The notes beneath the pieces were generated by a model. That model worked only from the letters and a program-made list of their open reading frames with translations. It did no database searches and was not told the origin of the DNA. Made by a program: the position numbers and the translations under genes. A stretch of 64,000 bases of DNA from Nitrosomonas sp. Nm51 (GTDB lineage: Bacteria > Pseudomonadota > Gammaproteobacteria > Burkholderiales > Nitrosomonadaceae). Numbering within the stretch: position 1 is the stretch's first letter; each line of letters opens with the position of its first letter. Where the stretch lies: contig NZ_FOGH01000008.1 of assembly GCF_900111165.1 (NCBI RefSeq), positions 1-64,000 of the forward strand, given 5' to 3'. This document shows positions 36,452 to 47,679 of this stretch, piece after piece.

Positions 36452-36898
36452 ATGAGAATCAAAATAACCAGCAAGGAAAGAGTTTTTCACGCGGTGATGT
36501 TTGAAGCGACCGCGTTAACGATTCTTATACCCATATCTGCATTGATGACCGATAAAGAGACCAGCGATTTGGCGTTCATTGGTTTCGGCTTGAGCCTGTT
36601 TGCGCTAGCATGGAACTATCTTTACAACATTGGTTTTGACTTAATTTTTGGCATTAATCGTAATTCGCGCAGGCTGATGATCCGAATTATTCATGCTACT
36701 GGTTTCGAAGGTGTCTTAGTTTTAATAACCGTACCGACGATAGCCTGGTTTCTGCAGATAAGTCTTTTGCAAGCCATTATTATAGAAGGTGGATTTTTAG
36801 TTTTCTTCTTTTTCTTTACGATCGGATTTAATTGGTTTTATGACAAATACCAGCCTTATCAGCGTTGGTTCAGCCCTAGATTAACAAAAACAAAATAA
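36452..36898 (+). CDS. PACE-family (AceI-like) efflux transporter
   Basis: A four-helix inner-membrane proton-driven drug/biocide exporter, or a polyamine exporter. The 148-residue protein shows the paired BTP domains: E-R-V-F-H-A-V-M-F-E, with the conserved Glu in helix 1, and the second half R-I-I-H-A-T-G-F-E-G repeating that pattern. The motif F-N-W-F-Y-D is in helix 4. The stretch 36227-36451 before it has no supported gene (one short frame opening M-K-L-Y-N-K-Q-G-V soon stops). Confidence 0.88.
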   Translation: MRIKITSKERVFHAVMFEATALTILIPISALMTDKETSDLAFIGFGLSLFALAWNYLYNIGFDLIFGINRNSRRLMIRIIHATGFEGVLVLITVPTIAWFLQISLLQAIIIEGGFLVFFFFFTIGFNWFYDKYQPYQRWFSPRLTKTK

Positions 36899-36992
36899 AT
36901 CGTTGATAAATAACAGTATAAAACAGGGAATTTCATCATCAGACTGAGCTCGTAACACAGTTTTCGTTTAATAAAACTACATCAAACTTCGA

Positions 36993-38273
36993 TTACTTAA
37001 TGAAAAAATTGTGGTTATTTAACGCGCTATCGATGGCGTCAATCAATTGATTAATTTGCATATGTGTACTAATGTACGGCGGCATCAAGTAAATGAGTCG
37101 CCCAAACGGACGAATCCACACGCCTTGCTTAACGAAATGGGCTTGTATTTTTTCTATAATTACAGGGCGATGCGTTTCAACCACACCTATTGCGCCGAGC
37201 CAGCGAGTCGCTTTAACCTGTTGATGCCGAGTTAATTGCGGCAATAAGTCGGCAAATTGTGATTCAATGGTTGCGGTTTGGGTTTGCCATGATCCTTGCG
37301 CGAGCAAATCCAAACTGGCGCAAGCAACTGCGCAAGCAAGCGGATTACCCATAAAAGTTGGACCGTGCATAAAGCAACCTGCTTGGCCACCACAGACCGT
37401 ATTGGCGACATGCTTTGTCGTCAGTGTAGCAGCTAAGGTCATGTAGCCCCCGGTTAACGCCTTGCCTAAGCACATAATGTCAGGTTTGATTCCGGCATGT
37501 TCACAAGCGAATAGTTTTCCGGTGCGGCCAAATCCTGTCGCAATTTCGTCAAGAATCAATAAAACACCATATTCATCACATAGCTGGCGTACACCTTTTA
37601 AAAATTGTGGGTGATAAATCCGCATTCCGCCAGCGCCTTGCACAATGGGTTCGAGAATGACCGCCGCAATTTGCCTGTGGTTATCCAACAGCTTGCGTTT
37701 AAAATCCGTCAGGTCGCTTTCGTCCCAAGTCTGCCAAAAACCGATTTGCGGCGACTTGGCAAAAATATGTTGCGGTAAAAAACCTTTATACAAGCTGTGC
37801 ATCGAGTTATCAGGATCGGTTACTGACATCGCCGCAAATGTATCACCATGGTAGCCCTGTTTTAGGGCGAGGAATTTGGATCGCGGCTTTCCTTTAGCTT
37901 GCCAATATTGCAAGGCCATTTTTAAACTGACTTCAACCGCAACAGAGCCCGAATCGGCCAAGAAAATATGCTCAAGATTATTCGGCGCGAGTGCGAGTAA
38001 TTTTTTACTCAATTCGATGGCCGGGCTGTGTGTGAGTCCCCCGAACATCACATGAGACATAAGATCAATTTGTTGTTTAGCTGCTTGATTTAGTGCGCGA
38101 TGATTGTAGCCGTGAATGGCCGACCACCATGATGACATGCCATCAATCAATTGTTGGCCATCATCCAATTCAATAAATACACCATGCGCTTTCTTGACCG
38201 GATAACAGGTAAGCGGGGAAAGTGTGGAAGTATAAGGATGCCAGATATGCTGGCGATCAAATGCTAGATCCAT
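36993..38273 (-). CDS. bioA: Adenosylmethionine-8-amino-7-oxononanoate aminotransferase
   Basis: The PLP enzyme that makes 7,8-diaminopelargonate from KAPA with SAM as amino donor, in biotin synthesis. The 426-residue length is standard. Seen: I-W-H-P-Y-T-S near residue 10, the S-S-W-W-S-A-I-H-G-Y-N-H substrate region (about 47-58), L-I-L-D-E-I-A-T-G-F-G-R-T-G, and the Schiff-base Lys in L-G-K-A-L-T-G-G-Y-M. bioB lies 168 bases upstream, in the same direction. The usual bioF, bioC, bioD and bioH neighbours are absent. Biotin is needed by the carboxylase at 43-47 kb. Confidence 0.95.
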   Translation of the reverse strand: MDLAFDRQHIWHPYTSTLSPLTCYPVKKAHGVFIELDDGQQLIDGMSSWWSAIHGYNHRALNQAAKQQIDLMSHVMFGGLTHSPAIELSKKLLALAPNNLEHIFLADSGSVAVEVSLKMALQYWQAKGKPRSKFLALKQGYHGDTFAAMSVTDPDNSMHSLYKGFLPQHIFAKSPQIGFWQTWDESDLTDFKRKLLDNHRQIAAVILEPIVQGAGGMRIYHPQFLKGVRQLCDEYGVLLILDEIATGFGRTGKLFACEHAGIKPDIMCLGKALTGGYMTLAATLTTKHVANTVCGGQAGCFMHGPTFMGNPLACAVACASLDLLAQGSWQTQTATIESQFADLLPQLTRHQQVKATRWLGAIGVVETHRPVIIEKIQAHFVKQGVWIRPFGRLIYLMPPYISTHMQINQLIDAIDSALNNHNFFIK

Positions 38274-38440
38274 CTGATAATCCTAAATTGACCTGCTCAT
38301 CATTAGTTATCTCTAAAAAGTTAGCAAAAAATATGGAGAATGTTCAAGTCGTTTAAAATTCTACGTTTACTCAGATCGTAGTCATGGGAAAAACGCCAGC
38401 GTGTCATATTCAAGTTTTTTATGCTTTCCAAAAATGTCAG

Positions 38441-39385
38441 TTATAGCGACTGTAGCCCCAGTTTTTTGAATAAAACTTGATCCTTATTTGCTTCAGGATT
38501 ACCCGTTGTGAGCAACTTGTCGCCATAAAAAACTGAATTGGCCCCAGCTAAAAAACACAACGCTTGTATCGCTTCTGACATTTCTTGCCTACCCGCGGAT
38601 AAACGCACCATTGCTTTAGGCATGGTAATCCTTGCCGCGGCAATGGTGCGTACAAATTCAAATGGATCAAGAACTGCTGTCCCGTACAAAGGCGTACCCT
38701 CCACTTGTACCAAATGGTTGATTGGCACTGACTCTGGATAAGGCTTCAAGTTTGCTAACTGCGCAATTAAACCGGCACGGGATTGGCGTGTTTCGCCCAT
38801 ACCAACAATACCGCCGCAGCATACATTAATACCCGCATCACGAACTTCTTGTAACGTATCAAGACGATCCTGATAATCACGCGTTGTAATGATTTCATCG
38901 TATATTTCGGGAGCGGTATCAAGATTATGGTTGTAATAATCCAATCCGGCATCACTAAGCTGCGCAGCCTGCCCCGGCTGCAGCATCCCCAATGTCGCGC
39001 AAGTTTCCAGCCCCAACGCTTTCACTGCACTTACCATCTCTGTCATTTTGACAATATCACGTTGTTTGGGACCGCGCCACGCGGCGCCCATGCAAAATCG
39101 CGATGCACCTTGTGATTTGGCGGCTGTTGCTGCTGAAACAACATCATCTAATGACAACATATCCTGATTTTCAACACCCGTATGATAGCGTGCTGCTTGC
39201 GGGCAATAACCACAATCTTCTGGACATCCGCCCGTTTTTACCGAAATTAACGTAGACAATTGCACCGCATTGGCATCATGATATTGACGGTGGACTAACT
39301 GTGCTTGATAAATTAAGTCATTAAATGGCAAATCCAATAATAATCTGACTTTAGAAACACGCCAGCCTGTTGTTTTATCTGTCAT
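38441..39385 (-). CDS. bioB: Biotin synthase
   Basis: A radical-SAM enzyme that inserts sulfur into dethiobiotin. ATG 39385 (M-T-D-K-T-T-G-W-R) is preferred over a start six codons upstream. The product is 314 residues. The radical-SAM cluster motif C-P-E-D-C-G-Y-C gives Cys54, Cys58 and Cys61. The [2Fe-2S] region [27 protein letters not shown] and the late Arg motif are all intact. It lies upstream of bioA. Confidence 0.95.
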   Translation of the reverse strand: MTDKTTGWRVSKVRLLLDLPFNDLIYQAQLVHRQYHDANAVQLSTLISVKTGGCPEDCGYCPQAARYHTGVENQDMLSLDDVVSAATAAKSQGASRFCMGAAWRGPKQRDIVKMTEMVSAVKALGLETCATLGMLQPGQAAQLSDAGLDYYNHNLDTAPEIYDEIITTRDYQDRLDTLQEVRDAGINVCCGGIVGMGETRQSRAGLIAQLANLKPYPESVPINHLVQVEGTPLYGTAVLDPFEFVRTIAAARITMPKAMVRLSAGRQEMSEAIQALCFLAGANSVFYGDKLLTTGNPEANKDQVLFKKLGLQSL

Positions 39386-39472
39386 GTCGATGATCCTATA
39401 CAAACGTTGTTTTGCTATGCTTGTTAAATATTAGTCAGGCTTCACTTGTATATGAGCAAGGCAGTATCGCTA

Positions 39473-40519
39473 TTATGGTTTGACACCCGTAACGATACTG
39501 TAATAACCAAAGGCTGGCAGCACTTGAATGTCAACAAACCCAGCATTTTTTAACATTTCTTTCAATTCCTGACCTGAATATTGCTCCCCTTCAGTCCATC
39601 CCATCATCAACATACTGAATGCAGCCGGCGCAAACGCGCCTGTTTTGTCGTCATTGTAGAGTACTTCATGGATAATGATGCGGCCACCCGAGTCAAGACT
39701 CATGAAGCTTTTATCCGTCAGAAAATTACATTTTTCCGGCGACCATTCGTGATACATATTCGAGAAAAAATGAAGGTCAGCTGAGGGCCAGTGATCTTTC
39801 CAGATATTTGCCGCGTACGTTTTAACCCGGTCCTGAACATCATATTGCGTAATATATTCTTGAATTACCTCGCATACCTGAGGAAAATCTAAAATTAACA
39901 CCTGCAATTCCGGTAATTTTTGCACCGCTCCAAATGATTGAACGCCGGAACCTCTGCCAATGTCGAGCATCATCCGATGTTGAGAGAGATCCAGGAGTGT
40001 CGGCCAAACAAGTGACGCCGCCTTGTCGATACTGTGTAAACCACGCGTGAAGCGCTTGAGCAACTCAACCTGGTTTTCAGGTTTTTCAAAAATACCATCG
40101 CCAACACCTTCGCCACCATAAACCTGGGGAGAATCCGTGATGACCGCCATCTCCAAATTCTGAAAAGAAAATACTTGATGGTTATCAATCATCAAGTCCC
40201 AAAAATAACCGAAATAGTTGGGACTTTTTTCAAGCAAATAATCTTCGGAAACCACAGTTAACGCGTAACGTCCTTCTTGTAAAGACAAGAAACCCATTGA
40301 TGTAGCAACCGTTAAAATTGCTTCGGCAGGACGCCGCTTAATGTTTAGCGCATCGCAGATTTCTATAAGGGTGAGCGGTCCGTCGGCAAGCAAGGGAAAA
40401 ACTTTGAGTTTATGCGCCAGCAGTAATGCTGGGTAACCGTAAACCGCGAATACGACATCCCACATCTTACGATCGTCTACCCGCGGCTCCTCTATGTTCA
40501 CATTTAAGTTTTGCGCCAT
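39473..40519 (-). CDS. O-methyltransferase, plant/CrtF-like family
   Basis: A class I SAM-dependent O-methyltransferase with an N-terminal winged-helix dimerisation domain (about 25-95: Y-P-A-L-L-L-A-H-K-L-K-V-F) and a C-terminal catalytic domain. Motif I reads D-I-G-R-G-S-G (186-192) where D-x-G-G-G-x-G is usual, so one motif Gly is Arg. This class methylates hydroxyneurosporene, small phenols and similar compounds; substrate not known here. Length 348. It lies upstream of bioB and downstream of an SRPBCC-fold gene on the same strand. That pair could act on one lipophilic compound (inference). Confidence 0.8.
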   Translation of the reverse strand: MAQNLNVNIEEPRVDDRKMWDVVFAVYGYPALLLAHKLKVFPLLADGPLTLIEICDALNIKRRPAEAILTVATSMGFLSLQEGRYALTVVSEDYLLEKSPNYFGYFWDLMIDNHQVFSFQNLEMAVITDSPQVYGGEGVGDGIFEKPENQVELLKRFTRGLHSIDKAASLVWPTLLDLSQHRMMLDIGRGSGVQSFGAVQKLPELQVLILDFPQVCEVIQEYITQYDVQDRVKTYAANIWKDHWPSADLHFFSNMYHEWSPEKCNFLTDKSFMSLDSGGRIIIHEVLYNDDKTGAFAPAAFSMLMMGWTEGEQYSGQELKEMLKNAGFVDIQVLPAFGYYSIVTGVKP

Positions 40520-40648
40520 TTGATCTCCTTTTACTTTAATTGATTTGTACGGCTAAACAATAAGGCTTCAACAAACCTATAATTAATTATTATTAACCAT
40601 TGGTTGGTTGCCACGTGATTTAAGATGATTTTTGATTAGAAGCTGTTC

Positions 40649-41140
40649 TCATGCGGTATCTGTCTCAATCAATCGCTTGATATTTTGAACGGTTCTGTGA
40701 GCGCCATCTTTTATCGCAACACGGACCACTCCCTCAAAAGGCCGCATGACCGCTAGGAGTTCAAGTAATTCAAAGGTGAAAGTCAGTCTCACTGATTTTT
40801 CAGGGCTGATTTCCTCAAGCTCATATGTGCAACGAAAGGGATCGGAAACCCCGGTAAGCGTCAGTCGCGATGCATGGTCATAAGTAGTGACTTTAAAGTT
40901 TGATTCTGAACGACGTCCTTGGTCGATACGCACTTGTCGCCCTATTGTCCCCAGTTGCACCGGGCCGGGCGTGATCTGCTCGAGCTCTTTAACCTCCGGA
41001 GACCATTTCGGATAGTTTTGAAAAAGCTCTTCTCCAAGGTATTTAAATATTTCTCCGGTTGAACATTCAATGATACAATTTCCACTACCTATTACAGGTT
41101 CAGTAGAACCAAGGTTAAGCATTGAGCCTAAATTAAACAT
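40649..41140 (-). CDS. SRPBCC-fold (START/cyclase-like) protein
   Basis: A 163-residue protein with the SRPBCC ligand-cavity pattern: an N-terminal strand (G-S-G-N-C-I-I-E-C-S-T-G-E-I-F-K-Y), a W-S-P-E-V-K-E-L segment, and a terminal amphipathic helix (V-Q-N-I-K-R-L-I-E). Such proteins bind or cyclise hydrophobic ligands. It lies about 130 bases before the O-methyltransferase and probably belongs with it. No catalytic residues can be assigned. Confidence 0.7.
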   Translation of the reverse strand: MFNLGSMLNLGSTEPVIGSGNCIIECSTGEIFKYLGEELFQNYPKWSPEVKELEQITPGPVQLGTIGRQVRIDQGRRSESNFKVTTYDHASRLTLTGVSDPFRCTYELEEISPEKSVRLTFTFELLELLAVMRPFEGVVRVAIKDGAHRTVQNIKRLIETDTA

Positions 41141-41187
41141 AGCGCAATAATCCTTTGTGTTTAATTGACAAATAATCTGTTTCTGAT

Positions 41188-41349
41188 GGAGGCTATCCGA
41201 AAATAGTGGTTGTAGCGAGGAGAAGCGATTTCAAGGGCAGACTTTTTGATCATTTAAGACGAATAGTTGTTTTATTTAACGAAAATGATCGGAAAATCTG
41301 GCCACAATGGCTTCGCCGCAGTAGATCATTCTATTCTCGGACAGCCTCC
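41188..41349. mobile_element. Hairpin-type MITE
   Basis: A 162-bp element with terminal inverted repeats GGAGGCTATCCGAAAATAG (41188-41206) and CTATTCTCGGACAGCCTCC (41331-41349). The symmetry continues inward (GCGAGGAGAAGCG against CTTCGCCGC; TTGATCATTT against AAATGATC), so the whole element can fold into one imperfect hairpin. No transposase lies inside and no clear target duplication is visible. A frame running across it (41206-41523) is not a gene. The remainder of 41141-41519 has no other feature. Confidence 0.8.
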
Positions 41350-41519
41350 TGTCAAAGCTTTCGAACAATTTGCTTGAATTCTTCGCTTTTTATCCTTATC
41401 ACGTCACCCAGCACCAGACCGGATTTAGCTCGTACTAATAACAGACAAGATTTCGACTCATGTTTTTTTCGAGTTTCTTTTATATATCTTCATAGGTCGC
41501 ATCTCGAAATAGCTGACGA

Positions 41520-43343
41520 TTAACCGTTCGATTGATTTAAATACTCACGCCAACTGCCTAACTGACTAATATCTTTTGCATTCGTCACTGCATACTGCTC
41601 ACATAGAAAACCGTGCACCATTTCCCCGTTGGCCAAAGTAATTGTACCTATTCCTAACGGCTTTGGTATGCCTGCCACAAAACTGCCCAGCTCGCCAACC
41701 GGTAACTCCCAGACCTCAACATCAATCGCATATCCGTGTTCATTCTCATTGACATGCACCATGCCCGGACGACTGGGTGTTTCTTCAGAAAGCGCATAAA
41801 GCCGGTAATCCGGAGATGTCTTGGTACATGTCAGTAATTTCCCTTTGCGCGCAGTCAGTTCTCCATTGAGTGGCAAGCCGGACAAATGCGCCCCACAAAC
41901 TGCTAATCGTACTTGATCAGATCTTATTAATTCAGAAAACAGCTTATCATCCAGTTGGGCAGTATCTTGGATACCGGTAGCACCCAGCGGCAGCGAATAT
42001 GCTTGCTGTATACGCGCAGCAAAATGTAAAAGCGCATTATCTTGATGAGCCGGCACCGCCAGTGTTACCCCAAAAGGCAAGCCATCGCGCTGGAACCCGG
42101 CAGGAACCGCCACTGCCGCATAATCCAGCAAGTTCATGAAATTGGTGTAATAACCAAGATGGGTGTTAAGGCTTATGGGATCTTGCAGCATCGCCTGTAT
42201 GGTATAAATAGTGCCAGCAGTGGGTGTCACCAAACAATCCACATCGCTCCAAATACGATCTGCTTGACGTTTTATCGTCCGTAAGCGATATAAGCCATCA
42301 TAGGCATCCGCAGCTGAAAATCGTATTGCACTGGTGATAATTTCACGTACCGGTGAAATTACTTCCTCGTTATTCCGTTTAAAAAATTCCCGAATCGCCG
42401 CAAAGCGTTCTCCTACCCATGGACCTTCGTAAAGTAAACGCGCCGCTTCCAGAAAAGGGGAAAAATCGATATCTATCGCTTCGCCACCCAGTTCTTGTAG
42501 ATGCGTTATATGCGCATTAAATAATCGTTCGCTGTCGTCATTTCCAAAGAATTGGCGTTGCTCCACTCTGGGAACGCCAAACCTAAAATGCGGCATCAGA
42601 CCGAAATCAATTTTTTGCGCTTCCCGTTGTCGAGAATAAATGTCATTGTTATCATAACCCGCCGCCACTGCCAGTAACTGCGCTGCATCTTCAGCCGTAA
42701 AAGTAAACACAGAGATGCAATCGAGCGAACGGCAGGCTGGCACGACACCGCGCATGGAAAGCCAACCCCGGGTCGGTTTATAACCGACAAGATTATTGAA
42801 CGCTGCAGGCACTCGGCCAGAACCAGCTGTATCAGTACCAAGACTAAAACAAACTAAGCCTTTAGCAACTGCAACAGCAGATCCTGAGCTTGATCCGCCA
42901 GCGATATAGTCAGGATTGAATGCGTTGCGGCATACGCCATAGGGAGATCGCGTACCGTTTAGGCCTGTTGCGAACTGATCCATATTGGTCTTGCCGATTG
43001 GAATGGCGCCGGCGTTCATTAATTTTTGTACAACGGTTGCGCTTTGCTCGGGTATATAAGAATACGCCGGACAGGCAGCGGTGGTTGGCGTCCCTGCCAG
43101 ATCAATGTTGTCCTTGATAGCAAAAGGTATTCCATACAATGGCAATGATGCCATCTCTTGAGCTTCTACTTCGTGGGCATAACGCAACAATGAATCAAGG
43201 GGTAACTTGTGTATCCAAACATGATCTTCGTCGTTGATAATTTGCGCATGTATCGCCTGCACTACTTGGCTGGGCTTTAATTTACCCTGGGCATAACACT
43301 GCAATAGGGCCGAGACGCGCCCAAGTGGCAACAACTCGTGCAT
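41520..43343 (-). CDS. atzF: Allophanate hydrolase
   Basis: It hydrolyses allophanate to two ammonia and two CO2, the last step of the urea-amidolyase/guanidine route. ATG 43343 follows AGGAGG at good spacing; the frame's upstream extension overlaps the carboxylase gene and is rejected. Of 607 residues, the amidase signature domain comes first with Lys77 (A-I-K-D-N), the Gly/Ser-rich box G-G-S-S-S-G-S-A (149-156) and nucleophile Ser175 (D-T-A-G-S-G-R). The C-terminal domain (about 455-600) is the one specific to allophanate hydrolases. It lies two bases after the carboxylase gene. Confidence 0.95.
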   Translation of the reverse strand: MHELLPLGRVSALLQCYAQGKLKPSQVVQAIHAQIINDEDHVWIHKLPLDSLLRYAHEVEAQEMASLPLYGIPFAIKDNIDLAGTPTTAACPAYSYIPEQSATVVQKLMNAGAIPIGKTNMDQFATGLNGTRSPYGVCRNAFNPDYIAGGSSSGSAVAVAKGLVCFSLGTDTAGSGRVPAAFNNLVGYKPTRGWLSMRGVVPACRSLDCISVFTFTAEDAAQLLAVAAGYDNNDIYSRQREAQKIDFGLMPHFRFGVPRVEQRQFFGNDDSERLFNAHITHLQELGGEAIDIDFSPFLEAARLLYEGPWVGERFAAIREFFKRNNEEVISPVREIITSAIRFSAADAYDGLYRLRTIKRQADRIWSDVDCLVTPTAGTIYTIQAMLQDPISLNTHLGYYTNFMNLLDYAAVAVPAGFQRDGLPFGVTLAVPAHQDNALLHFAARIQQAYSLPLGATGIQDTAQLDDKLFSELIRSDQVRLAVCGAHLSGLPLNGELTARKGKLLTCTKTSPDYRLYALSEETPSRPGMVHVNENEHGYAIDVEVWELPVGELGSFVAGIPKPLGIGTITLANGEMVHGFLCEQYAVTNAKDISQLGSWREYLNQSNG

Positions 43344-43345
43344 GA

Positions 43346-46300
43346 TTAGTCCTCCTGTATGACCAGCAACATTTGTCCAGTGGAGACATATCCACCTTCT
43401 TTGCAAGAAATCTGTTGAACTGTGCCATTCACGGTGGCGTCTACTGAGAATTCCATTTTCATCGATTCAATCACCACCAATGAATCACCCGCTGTTACAT
43501 GTTGTCCTTTTTTGACCAGTAACTTCCAAACCGTACCCGTAATATGCGAGCCAATCGCACACGCGCCTTCTGGCATGTCCAATTCACTCTGAGCGTCAGA
43601 CTCTTCCAGACTGTCTTCACTGACATATTCTGCTTGACCATTCAACTGCCAGCGTTCGCGTTCGGCGTCAAATGCAGCTTGCTGTCCGGCTTTAAATGCC
43701 TTAATAGACGTACTGTTCTGTTGCAAAAACTGGTTATACTGCTTTAAACTGAAAGTTGATTCCTCAACATGCAATTTAAACTGCCCAGTAATAAAATCCT
43801 TACGTAGCGCAAGTAACTCACTTTCACTCACCGGATAAAAGCGGATTTGATCAAAAAAACGTAGCAGCCAGGGCTTGCCATCTACAAAGTCTTCGGTTTG
43901 ACGGAAGCGGTTCCACATTTGCACGGTGCGACCAACGAATTGATAACCGCCGGGGCCTTCCATCCCATATACACATAAATAGGCTCCACCAATACCGACC
44001 GCATTTTCCGGCGTCCAAGTTCTCGCTGGATTATACTTAGTTGTCACTAGACGGTGACGGGGATCCACCGGTGTAGCGACCGGCGCACCCAGATATACAT
44101 CACCCAGCCCCATCACCAGATAGCTCGCTTCGAATAAAATCCGTTGCACTTCCTCAACACTACCCAGTCCGTTAATACGGCGAATAAATTCGATATTACT
44201 TGGACACCAGGGGGCATCTTTGCGAACAGATTGTGTATATTTTTCAATGGCCAATCGTGTTGCCGCATCATCCCATGATAATGGCAAATGGACAATCCGA
44301 GTTGGCACTTCCATCTCCTCAATCGCCGGCAACTGTGACTCCGCAGCAATCAGAAAATCCAATAATTGTTTACGTGGCAACACTTGAGAATCGAAGTGTA
44401 TTTGTAACGAACGGATGCCAGGTGTTAAATCCACAATACCATTCAAATCGCCTGAATCCAGTGCACGCTGTATCCATTCCATCAATGCATGGGCACGGAA
44501 CCGTAAATTCAAATCGAGTATCAGCGGTCCATACTCAACCAGTAAGTTTTTATCGCCAGACTGACGATAAATCACTTGTATCTGTTGCGCGCTTTCTGAA
44601 ATACGATGCAGGATAGGATTATCCAATGTCAAGACACTGGATTGAGAGTTGATCTGAGGTGTATTTACCGGGCGCAAACTTTCAACCAATTCATTCTGAC
44701 GCTTCTCCAATGCCTCCGCTTGTTCCATTGTCAACGAATTGAAACGTATTTTATCGCCTGGTTTTAATTGCCCCACTTTCCATAATTCAGCATAAGCAAT
44801 GGTGACCGGACAAACAAATCCACCCAGGCTGGGGCCGTCTGGTCCTAAAATAACCGGCATATCACCGGTAAAGTCTACCGCACCAACGGCATAGGCGTTA
44901 TCGTGAATATTGGATGGATGCAACCCAGCTTCACCACCATCGCTCCGCGCCCAATGCGGCTTTGGTCCCAGCAGTCTTACTCCGGTGCGGCTGGAATTAT
45001 GGTGTACATTCCAATCAGTATTAAAAAAATCACGAATATCTTCATCTGTAAAAAAATCCGGCGCGCCATGCGGACCATATAAAACACCGATGTCCCAGCT
45101 ATTGGTGTAATGTGGAATCAATTCTTGCTGCAGTGATTGACGGGTATGACTTTGCTTCGCCGGAATATGCAATACATCACCGCTTCGCAAAACTCGCCCG
45201 GCATGTCCGCCAAATTGGCCTAACGTAAAAGTAGACTTACTTCCCAGGTAATCCGCCACCTGAAAACCGCCCTGGACTACGAGATAAGCCCGGCACCCAT
45301 GATGGCCGGTTTTTCCAAACTGAAGTAATGAACCCGCTTTAATATCATGCGATTGCCATAGCGACAATGGTTCTCCGTCCAGACGCACATCAATCGGTGC
45401 GCCGGTCATTGCGATAACGGCGTCACTATTGAATCTCAGTGTCGGTCCTGCCAAAGTAATCTCAAGGCCTGCCTTATCTTCCGCGTTATCAACAAGACGG
45501 TTTGCCAAACGAAATGCATATGAATCCATGGGTCCGGACGGCGGCACGCCGACATGCCAATACCCAAGCCGTCCAGGGTAATCCTGTATCGTGGTCTGTA
45601 CGCCAGGGCTCAATACGTCAATCGTTTGCGCAATGTAATGAAAACCATTTAGGAAATTTGTGTTGTGTTGAACGTCACGAAAAGCCGTACACCCTAGAAT
45701 CTGTTTAAGATAATCCAGATTGGTTTCTATCCCGTGCAGCATCGTTGTATCGAGTGCATTAAGCAGACTGCCAATTGCTTGCTCACGTGTTGGTTCATGC
45801 ACAATAATTTTTGCCAACATCGGATCATAGAATGGAGAAATTTCTACGCCACTTTCAATCCAGGTTTCAATACGCGCGGTAGAAGAAAATGTTGCAGCAG
45901 TCAATGTACCGCTGGAAGGCTGAAAATCTTTAGCTGGATTTTCAGCGTATATGCGCACCTGAATGGCGGAACCGGCGGTTTTTATTTTAAATGAATCCAG
46001 TTGCGGTAAATCTCCGGCGGCTTGTTGCACCATCCATTCCACCAAATCGATGCCCGTGACTTCTTCTGTAACGCCGTGCTCTACTTGCAGGCGTGTATTG
46101 ACTTCCAGAAAATAAAATTCGCCACTGGAAGCATCAAAAATATACTCTACCGTACCAGCGGATTGATAATTCACTGACTTGCCCAGTCGCACCGCGGCAT
46201 CCAGCAGTGCTTGCCGCAAACCTGGCTTCAAATTTGGCGCGGGGGTTTCCTCCACTACTTTCTGATTGCGCCGCTGCATCGAACAATCACGCTCGCCTAA

Positions 46301-46966
46301 TGCAATCACACTACCCTTGCCATCACCAAAAATCTGTACTTCAATGTGACGCGCATTCTCGACAAATTTTTCCAGGAACAAACCAGCATCCTTGAAATTA
46401 TTTTGCGCCAAATACTTGACTGCATCATAAGCTTCAACGAGTTCATTTTTGTTCCAGCATAAACGTATACCGATACCGCCACCGCCCGCAGTACTTTTTA
46501 ACATTACCGGATAGCCGATATGCGTTGCGGCATGTAACGCTTCATCAAGATTATCCAGCAGGTCCGTTCCGGGCAGTAGCGGCACATGATTTTGTTTTGC
46601 CAATTCACGCGCGGTGTGTTTCAAACCGAAAATACGCATTTGTTGCGGACTGGGCCCAATAAAACAAATGTTGTGCGTCGCACATTGTTCAGCGAAATCT
46701 GCATTTTCACTCAAAAATCCGTAACCGGGATGAATAGCCTGTGCTTGGGTTTGCTGAGCAATCTTCAGTATTTTATCTGTGCGCAGATAACTATCCGCCG
46801 CCACACCGCTGCCGATACAATAAGCCTCATCCGCCTCCATCACATGGCGCGACAATGCATCAGCATCCGTGTAAACAGCCACACTTTTTACATCGATACG
46901 ACGCAAGGCGCGAATAATTCGGCAGGCAATCGCACCACGATTGGCAATCAACACTTTGTCAAACAT
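43346..46966 (-). CDS. uca: Biotin-dependent urea/guanidine carboxylase
   Basis: An ATP- and biotin-dependent enzyme, annotated traditionally as urea carboxylase. In operons with a guanidine-I riboswitch and DUF1989 genes it is known to be a guanidine carboxylase giving carboxyguanidine. ATG 46966 ([15 protein letters not shown]) follows AAAGGAGC. Of 1206 residues, biotin carboxylase is at about 1-450 (A-G-G-G-G-I-G-I glycine loop), the KipI/KipA-like carboxyltransferase halves at about 460-1050, and the biotinyl domain at the end with E-S-M-K-M-E (biotin Lys1170). The length suits this class. Riboswitch and neighbours make guanidine the likely substrate (inference). Confidence 0.94.
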   Translation of the reverse strand: MFDKVLIANRGAIACRIIRALRRIDVKSVAVYTDADALSRHVMEADEAYCIGSGVAADSYLRTDKILKIAQQTQAQAIHPGYGFLSENADFAEQCATHNICFIGPSPQQMRIFGLKHTARELAKQNHVPLLPGTDLLDNLDEALHAATHIGYPVMLKSTAGGGGIGIRLCWNKNELVEAYDAVKYLAQNNFKDAGLFLEKFVENARHIEVQIFGDGKGSVIALGERDCSMQRRNQKVVEETPAPNLKPGLRQALLDAAVRLGKSVNYQSAGTVEYIFDASSGEFYFLEVNTRLQVEHGVTEEVTGIDLVEWMVQQAAGDLPQLDSFKIKTAGSAIQVRIYAENPAKDFQPSSGTLTAATFSSTARIETWIESGVEISPFYDPMLAKIIVHEPTREQAIGSLLNALDTTMLHGIETNLDYLKQILGCTAFRDVQHNTNFLNGFHYIAQTIDVLSPGVQTTIQDYPGRLGYWHVGVPPSGPMDSYAFRLANRLVDNAEDKAGLEITLAGPTLRFNSDAVIAMTGAPIDVRLDGEPLSLWQSHDIKAGSLLQFGKTGHHGCRAYLVVQGGFQVADYLGSKSTFTLGQFGGHAGRVLRSGDVLHIPAKQSHTRQSLQQELIPHYTNSWDIGVLYGPHGAPDFFTDEDIRDFFNTDWNVHHNSSRTGVRLLGPKPHWARSDGGEAGLHPSNIHDNAYAVGAVDFTGDMPVILGPDGPSLGGFVCPVTIAYAELWKVGQLKPGDKIRFNSLTMEQAEALEKRQNELVESLRPVNTPQINSQSSVLTLDNPILHRISESAQQIQVIYRQSGDKNLLVEYGPLILDLNLRFRAHALMEWIQRALDSGDLNGIVDLTPGIRSLQIHFDSQVLPRKQLLDFLIAAESQLPAIEEMEVPTRIVHLPLSWDDAATRLAIEKYTQSVRKDAPWCPSNIEFIRRINGLGSVEEVQRILFEASYLVMGLGDVYLGAPVATPVDPRHRLVTTKYNPARTWTPENAVGIGGAYLCVYGMEGPGGYQFVGRTVQMWNRFRQTEDFVDGKPWLLRFFDQIRFYPVSESELLALRKDFITGQFKLHVEESTFSLKQYNQFLQQNSTSIKAFKAGQQAAFDAERERWQLNGQAEYVSEDSLEESDAQSELDMPEGACAIGSHITGTVWKLLVKKGQHVTAGDSLVVIESMKMEFSVDATVNGTVQQISCKEGGYVSTGQMLLVIQED

Positions 46967-47019
46967 CTTCTGCTCCTTTGGTGAATAAACCTTTGACAGG
47001 TTTTTCACCGCAAATAGGG

Positions 47020-47679
47020 TTAATTCCAGATCAGCAGTCTAATCGGTGTAGGATTGTAGGCATTACAAGGGTTATTGAGTTGCGGACAATTGGAAATCAG
47101 CACGACCACATCCATCTCAGCCCGCATTTCAACATACTTGCCCGGCGCCGAAACACCATCGACGAATTCCAGATCCCCCGCCGCAGTGACTGGCACATTC
47201 ATAAAAAAGTTGATGTTGCTGGGCAAATCCCGTTTACTCATCTCGAGTTGCTTGCATAAAGGATCATGCGCCAATGCATGCAGGAAATTATCGCGGCAAC
47301 TGTGCATTGGGTATTTCTCCAAAGCGTACCGCACGGTATTGCTTTCAGCAGCGCAGGCCCCGCCCAGCGTATCATGACGTCCGCAAGTGTCTGAGACGAT
47401 AGTCAGCATCACATTGCCGTAGTTCGAGTAAAGTTTGCTGCCCGTTGTCAGATAAAGCCTGTTTTGCCGGCGTACTGTGTCGGTTGCGCTATAGCGCTCG
47501 GATGCATGGTTAGCATTAAAGAACAAAGTATCTACCGCCTGGTTGCCTTCCAAATCAACAATACGAAAAATTTGTCCTTTATTCACCCGTTGCACCCATG
47601 GTTCACCAGCTGCACAAATTTCATCCACGATTGCAAGATCAGGATCAAACTTGCTTTCAACTAAATTCTGCATATTCAT
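47020..47679 (-). CDS. DUF1989 protein, urea-amidolyase-associated (second gene); probable carboxyguanidine deiminase subunit
   Basis: Together with its neighbour it belongs to the DUF1989 pair found beside urea carboxylases (UAAP1/UAAP2). In related operons the pair forms a heteromeric carboxyguanidine deiminase, releasing ammonia and allophanate. The 219-residue product has the DUF1989 pattern: [13 protein letters not shown] (about 46-58), [19 protein letters not shown], and V-E-M-R-A-E-M-D-V. The ATG overlaps the end of the first DUF1989 gene by four bases. The carboxylase starts 53 bases downstream. Confidence 0.88.
   Translation of the reverse strand: MNMQNLVESKFDPDLAIVDEICAAGEPWVQRVNKGQIFRIVDLEGNQAVDTLFFNANHASERYSATDTVRRQNRLYLTTGSKLYSNYGNVMLTIVSDTCGRHDTLGGACAAESNTVRYALEKYPMHSCRDNFLHALAHDPLCKQLEMSKRDLPSNINFFMNVPVTAAGDLEFVDGVSAPGKYVEMRAEMDVVVLISNCPQLNNPCNAYNPTPIRLLIWN

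Noticed and set aside
46586-46984. Long plus-strand frame opposite the carboxylase N terminus
   Set aside because: It is antisense to the biotin carboxylase domain and has no similarity of its own.
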